A stretch of DNA of 29,408 nucleotides from positions 1 through 29,408 of the IMG/VR virus record IMGVR_UViG_3300034198_008969; one strand, written 5' to 3'. The DNA is from a virus. This document shows, piece after piece, positions 15,701 to 22,822 of this stretch; within the stretch, counting starts at the first letter, position 1, and each line of letters begins with the position of its first letter. The notes under the pieces are model-generated. The model did no database searches and was not told the origin of the DNA. It worked only from the letters and a program-made list of their open reading frames with translations. Both the position numbers and the translations under genes were made by a program.

Positions 15701-16195
15701 CCAAGATATTACGAACTTTCAGAATGTGAGCCAGGTACTGGTTACGCCTTTACATTAATCGTCCCTGATTTAGGACTTAATCAAAGATATGTATTACCAT
15801 CACCTTTCACAACTTATCTATATACTGGAGTAAATAATATTCAATGTGAGGTACCTGGTGGTTATAATGGGTCTATTCAAAAGACATCATTTACAGGATG
15901 TACAACTCCATCCCCAACACCAAGTGCAACTCCACCACCAGTAGCTTATGGAATTTATAGTGGAGCAACATTTGCTAATAGTACATTGGCTTGTGCAGAT
16001 ACAAATTATCCAAATGGGACAGTTTATTTACCTAATGGAAATGTAATTGGAAATGGTCAGTATTTCTTTACTGACCCTGCGTGTACAGTATTATTTGCGG
16101 GTGATAGTAATTATTATCATATCTATAAAGAAACATCTCGTTGGGCTTGTACCATTGGAAGTGGAGGTTATATTAATAACACTACTAATTGTTAA
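12719..16195 (+). CDS. Tail/baseplate protein with C-terminal modular extensions (1158 aa)
   Basis: The N-terminus (HKFLDLYGDEPVMMSLSFAE, then NSAFSQSFKLPGSKNN) has a pattern typical of a large conserved tail protein in Bacteroidota phages, thought to belong to the tail tip or baseplate. This part spans about residues 1-800. From about 800 the sequence turns into short Cys-containing modules: YYELTPCVAG, later YYTARGCQDG and YYELSECEPG, each opening Tyr-Tyr-x-x and a Cys. They are joined by Thr/Pro linkers at about 970-993 and 1061-1076. The final module resembles those at the end of the protein at 16259. The gene is compact with its upstream neighbour (3 nt gap) but is followed by 63 non-coding bases. 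Confidence 0.7.
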   Translation: MALQARTTISGTHKFLDLYGDEPVMMSLSFAELSDITQKNSAFSQSFKLPGSKNNNEIFNYFYNLNSTPLDFDPNNKFETILMWDGYEVLQGNIRLDGVTIDKDEIIYQVTFYNQVGDLSANIGDKFLIDLDLTDLDHPWSEQVILQSITDYNLFPLTGNTNYSYQNGKTMWSLYNIGYDYLSGNSVNVFTTPLVQFSPFTGTTPNYRPQYGYFDFTGTPVHDYYYKPTIQIKELYTKICNQAGYQIESDFFDTSYFERYYMPLKFLDDTIYSRNAQIPCFAYQNSEIIPTSGGAYTNPSSGQSCNTLGLSANTKTLFIPFKYQGIYTARISYSVLPTSTACQLLATNFNCSGPLIFDYYNNEGNVDSFLVDGSQCFLGVLVPGCCPFNIIGDGTVEPFTYNSASLKFSAATGPTTTIRTDTSCEDQGLNVSFEQQFNLTGASQLNLFFTGFNTEISNFTFEIINGPRFLISGQTINYSIEFPPNDYKQIDFISSINRYFNLVVVPSPDKPRTLIIEPIIDYMGKGEVLDWTSKVDYSQPQSIAATTSLINGTLDYEFKLDQDYANQNFKTQSNRIFGTKKINLNLEFKNQTTKFDYMFSSPIDITINSAYQSMLTLSSFSKVNTQDVAGRNVQTFTPFKILPRLVFRGVTLPNDNYGFIGTGVTPYQVYYMNSNTLSKFNEINRFTTYPFSFNDFSHYNNFRGEDETTIQPAEFMFESENLYDIYYKNYIEDLISPENKILKAKIYLYPKEIQALRFNEKILINNSYFRINSITNYNLLEPSVCDIELIKLTKEYTPHRVLYYELTPCVAGNTLYSNSDLNYHLYAYNGNYVKLYNDSLTYLGNYFVSLTVYDPTHDYQHYYLDSGATNNLVGVFADCFCTGRTPFNLIQETPGFRKYYYTARGCQDGVSYYFNSPEPNLPNNNVIRITDSNGLNTICVGYVTKTSVQGFGLHVTGLTYSDCAECIPPTPTPTITQTNTPTPLPTPTPSPTNCPRYYELSECEPGTGYAFTLIVPDLGLNQRYVLPSPFTTYLYTGVNNIQCEVPGGYNGSIQKTSFTGCTTPSPTPSATPPPVAYGIYSGATFANSTLACADTNYPNGTVYLPNGNVIGNGQYFFTDPACTVLFAGDSNYYHIYKETSRWACTIGSGGYINNTTNC

Positions 16196-16258
16196 TATTG
16201 TATCAGGTCAATCAGGATGTTCTTAATTGATTAACAAAAAAATTCTATTTAATAATAT

Positions 16259-17131
16259 ATGAGTTGCACAACATACATACATAATGACCCCGCAGGTGGT
16301 AGTAAATATATTTCAGGAACTACTTGTTTTGGTCAGGTTGTTTATTATACCTTAACTTATGGTCAATCCGTGTGTATGGATGATAGTTTGCCACTTATTA
16401 ACTGTGATGGTTTAGATATTGATGGGGATTGTTTTCCAACAACTCCAACACCCACCCCAACTTCTCCACTTTATTGTTATCAACCTCAACTCTCTACAGA
16501 AAATGTATCTTGGATTTGTCCCAATACTGGTGAAATATACTATGAGATAATTAAAAAAATTAGAATAGATATTTTTAGTCAGTATGGAGTACCATCTTTT
16601 AGTCATCCAAGATATCAATTTACATTATTCAATGGGACTGATACAGAATATTTAGTTGTTGAATCAAATCAATCATCTGCTGAATTTATTTGGATTAGTC
16701 GTGATTATAATTTTAATGGAAGTAGTTGTGTAGCAACAAATTATCCTGATTGGGCAATAGTATCAGCACCTGAAATTTATCTTTGTATTCCACCAACACC
16801 ATCACCAACCGCAAGTATTAATTGTGATTTTGCTGGTTTTGCACAATATGTTCCACCAACTCCAACTCCAACACAAACTCCAACCCCAACACCTGTTTAT
16901 TATTATTATGAGATTGGTAGAGCTCCACTACCTAATGTTGGTTCAGATATTTGTAATTCAATGTGGACTGGTGTTTATACAAGAACTGTTGAACCTTTAA
17001 CAGTTACTAAATTTTATTGTGATTCTAATGGATATAGGATTCGTTGTAATGTTGCTGTAGATGTTGGTTCTTACGCAATAACTTATATTGCATCTGGTCC
17101 AACAGACCGTTGTGATGAGTTAACTTGTTAA
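16259..17131 (+). CDS. Cys-containing modular fibre-like protein (290 aa)
   Basis: Four small Cys-containing segments, each 30-110 residues, are separated by Thr/Pro linkers at about residues 60-69, 179-186 and 198-212. The first (MSCTTYIHNDPAGGSKYISG) and last (YYYYEIGRAPLPNVG) look like small beta modules, similar in style to those at the end of the 12719 protein, and may be surface-binding units of a tail fibre. No catalytic motif is visible and no family name is certain. The ATG at 16259 follows an AT-rich 63-nt gap. The gene lies between two modular tail genes, and may have arisen from their module duplication. Confidence 0.6.
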   Translation: MSCTTYIHNDPAGGSKYISGTTCFGQVVYYTLTYGQSVCMDDSLPLINCDGLDIDGDCFPTTPTPTPTSPLYCYQPQLSTENVSWICPNTGEIYYEIIKKIRIDIFSQYGVPSFSHPRYQFTLFNGTDTEYLVVESNQSSAEFIWISRDYNFNGSSCVATNYPDWAIVSAPEIYLCIPPTPSPTASINCDFAGFAQYVPPTPTPTQTPTPTPVYYYYEIGRAPLPNVGSDICNSMWTGVYTRTVEPLTVTKFYCDSNGYRIRCNVAVDVGSYAITYIASGPTDRCDELTC

Positions 17132-17159
17132 AATAATTAAAATGGAAATAAAATAAAAT

Positions 17160-20114
17160 ATGTTAGTAACCATAACTTTAACTTCAGCATCAATAAACAC
17201 TGGTCCGTTTAATTTATACACAAATTCGGATGGTTATACTACGCCTATTAATGTTGGAGTATCAAGATTAGATTTATTAGCAGGATATACTACCTCAACA
17301 GCACCTGATAATGCAACAATTATTAGAGTACAATCTTCAGGAGCTTGTACTGGTTATGTTGATATGTCAATATCAAATTTACCAAGCCCAACACCAACTA
17401 ATACACAAACAAGTACTGTTACCCCAACCAATACAAGAACGCCAACTCAAACTCCAACAATTTCAACAACTCCAAGTCAAACAGCAACAATTTCAACAAC
17501 TCCAACACTTACATTAACACCAGGTTATGTTGCTGATTGTTTATACTTTAGTGCTTCACCTGAATCATCACCATCATTCCAAGCATATACTGGTTATTTT
17601 TATAGAATTGATAATGTTGCAAGATATTTTAATGCTATAAATGACCAAACTATTTGTTCATATAGAGACGGTAAAGGTTATGCGATGTATAGTGGAGCAA
17701 CAGGATGGCTCGCCGCTTTTACTATTGGGGCAATAGGTGATTTGAAATTTGGTTTATTCCCACCAACTGTTACTAATTTCAGTGTATGTAATTATGACCA
17801 AGGCTATCATCCAGTTAGACAAGATTTAACAAATAATATAACTTTGAATGATGGATTATATGTTCCATCACAAGGTATTCAAACAGCTATTTTTGATAAC
17901 ACATATAATATTATTTGGTGTGGTTTCCCTGGAACTACTCCAACAGCAACGCCTGCTAATACATCAACTCCTACACAAACACCAACTAATACAACAACTA
18001 TAACAAACACACCAACAACAACTTTAACATCTACTCCTACTAATACTACAACTAAAACTCCAACACAGACAACAACACAGACAACAACGCCTACTAAGAC
18101 AACAACACAAACTCCAACGACTACAACAACATTAACGGCAACTCCAACACAAACGACAACAAATACTGAAACTCCAACTCCTTCAGTAACAACTACTAAT
18201 ACTCAAACTCCAACTAAGACAACTACTCAAACACCGACTACTACAACAACATTAACCGCAACTCCAACTAATACACCAAGTATTACTCCAACTAATACTA
18301 CTACACAAACGCCTACAACTACAACTACTCTGACATCAACTCCTACTCAAACACCAACTAATACAATAACTCCAACAAATACAGGAACAGCTGCAGTTAC
18401 TCCTACAACAACAACTACTCAAACTCCTACAACTACAACCACATTAACTGCAACTCCAACTAATACCCCAAGTGTTACTCCAACTAACACTACTACACAA
18501 ACGCCTTCAACAACAACTACTTTAACTGCAACACCGACACAAACTCCTACTAATACAACTACGCCTACTAATACTCCAACTACTACTACAACATTAACTG
18601 CCACACCAACCCAAACTCCAACTAACACTACAACTCAGACCCCAACAACAACTACAACATTAACAGCTACTCCAACTCAAACGCCTACTAATACAACAAC
18701 ATCTACTCAGACCCCAACAACAACTACAACATTAACAGCTACTCCAACTCAAACTCCAACTAATACAACAACACAAACACAAACTCCAACTAATACAACA
18801 ACACAAACACAAACAAGAACACCACAATCAACACCAACAGCAACACCATCTTGTTATACATTACAATTAACAAATCAAAGGTCAGGACAATCAAGTTATG
18901 TCTATACTCTTTGTGATGGAACTACAAGTGATACTCAATTTATGGCAATTGGACAAGTTGATGTAATTTGTTCAAGATTTACATCTGTTACTGTACTTAT
19001 TGGTCCAATTTCTACATCAGTATTAGGAACTTGTCCACTACCAAGTGCGACTCCAACTAACACTGCTACACAAACAAGAACACCAAGTAATACTCCAACA
19101 AATACTAATACACCGACTCAAACAACGACTCAAACACCAACGACTACAACAACATTAACGGCAACTAATACTCCAACTCCGACCAATACTATTACTCCTA
19201 CAAATACAGCAAGTAATACTCCAACTCCGAGTATAACTGCAAGTAATACACAAACACCAAGTAATACTAATACTCCGTCTATAACAACAACACAGACACC
19301 GACTATTACTAATACTCCAACAACTACTATTACTCCAACTATAACTAAAACTCCAACCCCAACAGGTGGATTTAGTCCAAGTTCAATATCTAACTTACAA
19401 GCATGGTATGATGCAGCAGATGCTAATACTATCACATTGAGAAGTGGAACACAGAATGTTACAAGATGGGATGATAAGTCATCTAACAACTTCTATGTAT
19501 ATCAGTCAGGTACAACTCTACAACCAACTTGGTCAGCGTCAACACCTGGTTCAGTTTGGTCTGGTAAGACATTGGTATACTTTGACGGAACAGATTACTT
19601 GGCAAGAACAACAGGAACATCATTCAGTGATTCAGGATTTACTTACTTCTTTGTAGCTTATGCTAATAATGGTAATACTGACTCATTATTATTCAATATG
19701 ACTGACCAAGCACCACCAGTAAATGTTGGTAAATACAGAGCATATATGGGACCAGCAAATCCACCTAATACTAATCAATTAACAATGGGTGATGATAATA
19801 ATGCTATAGCTTGGGTATGGGCTTCACCATTTACATTAGGAGGTAAGAATGGATATATGTTAGGAGCAAGTAGTGGAACTACTGCAGGAGCATTCTCAGG
19901 TAATGTTAATAATGTAATTTATAATACATCATCATCAGCTGGTTCTGTTCCTGATACGGTTAGTGCAATATCAATAGGAGCAAACAACAATGGAGGTGCT
20001 AAGATGACAGGATATATTGCTGAGATATTAGTATATGGAAAAAAATTAAGTCAAACTGAATACAATAATGTCATCAGTTACTTACAAACTAAATGGAATT
20101 ATACAAGTTGGTAG
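17160..20114 (+). CDS. Very long modular tail fibre with Thr/Pro stalks (984 aa)
   Basis: Domain order: residues 1-73, a beta module ending in SSGACTGYVDMS; 74-120, short Thr/Pro linker; 121-256, a Cys-containing module (DCLYFSASPESSPSFQAYTG); 257-563, a 300-residue Thr/Pro/Asn/Gln linker; 564-625, a short Cys module (CYTLQLTNQRSGQSSYVY); 626-735, another linker; 736-984, a LamG-type lectin-like domain beginning SISNLQAWYDAADA and ending KWNYTSW. The C-terminal domain is homologous to the end of the protein at 1-627. The linkers carry almost no charge. The protein is probably an extended adhesin of the virion that reaches host glycans. The start is ATG 17160. The long linkers make repeat-length variation likely. 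Confidence 0.72.
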   Translation: MLVTITLTSASINTGPFNLYTNSDGYTTPINVGVSRLDLLAGYTTSTAPDNATIIRVQSSGACTGYVDMSISNLPSPTPTNTQTSTVTPTNTRTPTQTPTISTTPSQTATISTTPTLTLTPGYVADCLYFSASPESSPSFQAYTGYFYRIDNVARYFNAINDQTICSYRDGKGYAMYSGATGWLAAFTIGAIGDLKFGLFPPTVTNFSVCNYDQGYHPVRQDLTNNITLNDGLYVPSQGIQTAIFDNTYNIIWCGFPGTTPTATPANTSTPTQTPTNTTTITNTPTTTLTSTPTNTTTKTPTQTTTQTTTPTKTTTQTPTTTTTLTATPTQTTTNTETPTPSVTTTNTQTPTKTTTQTPTTTTTLTATPTNTPSITPTNTTTQTPTTTTTLTSTPTQTPTNTITPTNTGTAAVTPTTTTTQTPTTTTTLTATPTNTPSVTPTNTTTQTPSTTTTLTATPTQTPTNTTTPTNTPTTTTTLTATPTQTPTNTTTQTPTTTTTLTATPTQTPTNTTTSTQTPTTTTTLTATPTQTPTNTTTQTQTPTNTTTQTQTRTPQSTPTATPSCYTLQLTNQRSGQSSYVYTLCDGTTSDTQFMAIGQVDVICSRFTSVTVLIGPISTSVLGTCPLPSATPTNTATQTRTPSNTPTNTNTPTQTTTQTPTTTTTLTATNTPTPTNTITPTNTASNTPTPSITASNTQTPSNTNTPSITTTQTPTITNTPTTTITPTITKTPTPTGGFSPSSISNLQAWYDAADANTITLRSGTQNVTRWDDKSSNNFYVYQSGTTLQPTWSASTPGSVWSGKTLVYFDGTDYLARTTGTSFSDSGFTYFFVAYANNGNTDSLLFNMTDQAPPVNVGKYRAYMGPANPPNTNQLTMGDDNNAIAWVWASPFTLGGKNGYMLGASSGTTAGAFSGNVNNVIYNTSSSAGSVPDTVSAISIGANNNGGAKMTGYIAEILVYGKKLSQTEYNNVISYLQTKWNYTSW
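17931..18850 (+). repeat. Long Thr/Pro/Asn/Gln repeat stalk
   Basis: About 300 residues of linker within the 17160 fibre gene. A unit of the form TPTTTTTLTATPTQTPTNTTT recurs eight or more times with substitutions (TSTPT, TNTPSV, PSTTTTL). Nearly all Thr codons vary between copies. Expected to be extended and flexible; slippage or recombination could change its length. Confidence 0.85.
19037..19365 (+). repeat. Second Thr/Pro/Asn repeat stalk
   Basis: Encodes about 110 residues of TPTNT- and TPSNT-type repeats between the short Cys module and the lectin-like domain of the 17160 fibre. It holds one TTTTTLTAT block shared with the longer stalk. Confidence 0.8.
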
Positions 20115-20143
20115 TATAAAATTTAAGATAGAAAAAAAAGAAT

Positions 20144-20311
20144 ATGGAATTTAAAATATATTACGAGAATGTAGAGATTGCTCTACCAATAGTTCATGAG
20201 GATAAAAACATAAATGAAATGTTGAATGAACTTCAGCCAAGATTTTCACAACTTATTGATAATATAAAATTGTTGAAATTCTTTAAATTAGGAATCAAGT
20301 ATGGCAAATAA
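20144..20311 (+). CDS. Small hypothetical protein upstream of the tape measure gene (55 aa)
   Basis: An ATG at 20144 opens a 55-residue frame (MEFKIYYENVEIALP at the start; ELQPRFSQLIDNIKLLKFF later) that ends TAA at 20309-20311, overlapping the tape measure start (20301) by 11 nt. It fills the otherwise empty 186-base gap 20115-20300. The sequence mixes strand-like and helical segments, with an acidic middle. Genes this small just upstream of a tape measure gene may encode tail accessory proteins. It is short, so a chance frame cannot be excluded, but the tight overlap and lack of stops argue for a real gene. Confidence 0.6.
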   Translation: MEFKIYYENVEIALPIVHEDKNINEMLNELQPRFSQLIDNIKLLKFFKLGIKYGK

Positions 20312-22784
20312 AAAAATAACCTTTGAGGTAGACATAGATGGGAAACCCATTGATGTTGTCATTGACAAAACCCTCAATCTAAAACAAGCTGCAAGGGAAC
20401 TTACCAAAGAATTAAATAATACCAAAGAAGGTACAAAAGAGTTCCAATTATTATCAACTGAATTAGGTAATGTTCAGGATAAAATGGCAACTACCAATGC
20501 CAAATCAAGGGACTTATTCGCCTCGTTCTCTTTAATACCAGGACCCATAGGTGAAATTGCTAGTCAATTAAATGGGGCTGTTGGATTAATGAAGACATTT
20601 TCGTCTTTTTCAATAGCAGATTTAAAGTTTCAGTTTAAGGAAACCTTTGATGACATTAGTGATGTTGCAAGTGCTTTAGGTAAAGCTACAGGTATAACTA
20701 AAATTTATACTGTACTTAATAATGCATTATCTAAATCTATGGTTGCATTAGGTGTTGCTGAAACAACAGCAGCGGCAGGTGCTAGAGCTTTATCTGCAGC
20801 TTTGATTAGTACGGGTATTGGGGCATTAGTTGTGGCTTTAGGTTTGGCGGTTAATGCTTTGATGGATTTCTTTGATAGTGAAAAAGCAGCAAAAGAAGAA
20901 AGTGATAGATTTACTGCTAGTTTAGAGTCACAGAATAGAATATTAGATGCTAACGCAAAAGATTTAAAGAGAAGACAAACTCTCAAAATTGCTGAGATGA
21001 AAGCCGCAGGTGCGACTGAAAAGCAAATAAGGGAGGCTGAGCTTAAAAATGCAAAGGCTCAAAGTGTCCAATCGTATAAAGATTTATTAGATGCAAGAAA
21101 AACCTATAATAAATCTTTAGAGGTTACTGATAGTGAAGCATTCAAAAAAGCAAAAGAAAACCTAACACAGAAGGAACAAGCATTTAAAGATGCTGAAACA
21201 AACATAAAGGTTACAGCACTAAACAATAGAGCTGCAGATGCTAAAGATGCTCAATCCGCAGGTGAAAAGGCATTACAAAGACAACAAAAATTATCTGCTG
21301 ATATACTTGCACAAAAAAAAGATGCAATTACCCAATACAAAGAAGCTCTTGATGTTCAAATACAAAATGAGGTAGATGCAGAAAAAACTACTGAAAAGGC
21401 ATTAGCCCCACTTATTAATAAGCGTAAAGAATTAGAAAACAAAGAATTAGATGAAGCTTCTGCTAAATTAAAGCAACAACTTAAGGCGGGTATTGTTAGT
21501 AAGGAACAGGCTCAAGTTATTGAGGCTGGTATTAGTGCAAAAAGAATTGCAGTAGATACCAAATACAGAGAACTTGTTACCAAGGCTTTAGAAGAAGACG
21601 CAAAAAGACAAGAAGAAGAAAACAAAAAAGAAGAAGAAAAAATTAAGGATGCAGAAGAATTTGCAAGAAAGTTAGTTGAGATTCGTATTAACGCTATCAA
21701 AGACGCAACTGAAAAAGAAAAAACTGAACGAACCAACAAGTATAATAATGAATTGGCTGATTTAGAAAGAGATAAAAATTTCATCAAATTAAGTGAAGAA
21801 GAAAAGGCTGTAGTAAGAAAGAATTTACAAATAGCTTTAAATAATGACTTGAAGGCTATTGATGATAAAGCTAAATTAGATGCAAAAGCTGCAGAACAAA
21901 AAGTTTATGATGAACAACTAAGGTTATTAGAACTTCAAGGTCAATCATTACTTGCGGGGACTCAAGCATATTTTGATAATAGACAAGCGATTTTAGATGC
22001 TAGTATGCAAAGAGAGTTAGCAGGAATTGAAAAAGGTTCTGCTGAAGAATATGCAATTAAACAAAAATATGCTAAATTAGGTGATGATTTAAATAGAGAA
22101 AAAACAAATTCTGATTTAAGAGTAATTCAATCGTATTTAGACGCTGTTGGTTCAATTGCAAGTGTTTTAGCAAGTTCTTATGATGAAGAAGCTAAAGCAA
22201 GTAAACAAGCATTTGAAGAACGAAAAAAACTACAAAAAGCAAGTGCGGTTATTGGCGCTGCGGGTGCTATTGTCGGTATTTTATCTGCTCCACCATTAGG
22301 TAATGTTGTTGTTGATGCTATTCTTAAAGGAATTAGGATTGCCGCTGTTGGTCTTCAAACATCAGAACAGATTAAAAAAATTGATGAAACACAATTTGCT
22401 GCACCTTCTAATAGTGCTAGTGAAGGAAAAACTGGTGGACCTATCAATGTTGTGGCAACAAGAGCTCAAGGTGGTATTGTAAGAGGTGCTGGAACATCAA
22501 CAAGTGATTCCATACCAGCACTATTATCTGATGGAGAATTTGTTGTAAATGCAAAAGCAACACAATCATTCTTACCATTATTGAAATCAATAAATAATGC
22601 TGGTTTACAACCAAGATTTAATATGGGTGGATTATCTAATACAAATAATAATCTTGTTGATAACATAACTCAGTCCATTGGTAATTCAATGATTATGGCA
22701 CCACAGAAAACTTATGTGGTTGCAAATGACATGACAAATCAACAACAATTTGAGAGAACAATAAAATCCCGTTCTTTAATATAA
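20301..22784 (+). CDS. Tail tape measure protein (827 aa)
   Basis: The protein sets tail length and is ejected with the DNA. It begins with a small strand-rich piece (ITFEVDIDGKPIDVVIDK) and a coiled-coil helix, then has a hydrophobic segment at about 160-190 (STGIGALVVALGLAVNALM), long Lys/Glu/Ala-rich coiled coils (about 195-640) and a second hydrophobic stretch at about 648-685. Near 722-755 is AQGGIVRGAGTSTSDSIPAL, with LSDGEFVVNAKAT, a motif I know from the C-terminal part of many tape measure proteins. Using about 0.15 nm per residue as a rule of thumb, the tail would be about 120 nm. Start ATG 20301, overlapping the small gene by 11 nt. Confidence 0.9.
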   Translation: MANKKITFEVDIDGKPIDVVIDKTLNLKQAARELTKELNNTKEGTKEFQLLSTELGNVQDKMATTNAKSRDLFASFSLIPGPIGEIASQLNGAVGLMKTFSSFSIADLKFQFKETFDDISDVASALGKATGITKIYTVLNNALSKSMVALGVAETTAAAGARALSAALISTGIGALVVALGLAVNALMDFFDSEKAAKEESDRFTASLESQNRILDANAKDLKRRQTLKIAEMKAAGATEKQIREAELKNAKAQSVQSYKDLLDARKTYNKSLEVTDSEAFKKAKENLTQKEQAFKDAETNIKVTALNNRAADAKDAQSAGEKALQRQQKLSADILAQKKDAITQYKEALDVQIQNEVDAEKTTEKALAPLINKRKELENKELDEASAKLKQQLKAGIVSKEQAQVIEAGISAKRIAVDTKYRELVTKALEEDAKRQEEENKKEEEKIKDAEEFARKLVEIRINAIKDATEKEKTERTNKYNNELADLERDKNFIKLSEEEKAVVRKNLQIALNNDLKAIDDKAKLDAKAAEQKVYDEQLRLLELQGQSLLAGTQAYFDNRQAILDASMQRELAGIEKGSAEEYAIKQKYAKLGDDLNREKTNSDLRVIQSYLDAVGSIASVLASSYDEEAKASKQAFEERKKLQKASAVIGAAGAIVGILSAPPLGNVVVDAILKGIRIAAVGLQTSEQIKKIDETQFAAPSNSASEGKTGGPINVVATRAQGGIVRGAGTSTSDSIPALLSDGEFVVNAKATQSFLPLLKSINNAGLQPRFNMGGLSNTNNNLVDNITQSIGNSMIMAPQKTYVVANDMTNQQQFERTIKSRSLI

Positions 22785-22787
22785 AAA

Positions 22788-22800
22788 GTGGTATATCCAC
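22788..22800 (+). other. Small hairpin in the tail-to-head gap
   Basis: GTGG (22788-22791) pairs with CCAC (22797-22800) around a TATAT loop, just after the tape measure stop. With no U-run it is not a clear terminator. It sits immediately upstream of the TAATATTTATTAG promoter-like motif and marks the switch from tail to head genes. Confidence 0.35.
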
Positions 22801-22808
22801 AAACCTTT

Positions 22809-22820
22809 AATATTTATTAG
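22809..22820 (+). promoter_or_regulatory. AATATTTATTAG element before the protease gene
   Basis: AATATT (22809-22814) lies 8 nt before ATG 22823, and the continuing sequence TATTAG is the same as before the portal gene at 28161. It would give a leaderless transcript if it works as a -10. No -35 is seen. Confidence 0.4.
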
Positions 22821-22822
22821 TA

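Noticed and set aside
9031-19365. Repeated DNA that could suggest a CRISPR array
   Set aside because: Units are irregular, in frame, and encode Thr/Pro linkers; there are no constant repeats with unique spacers of constant length and no cas genes.
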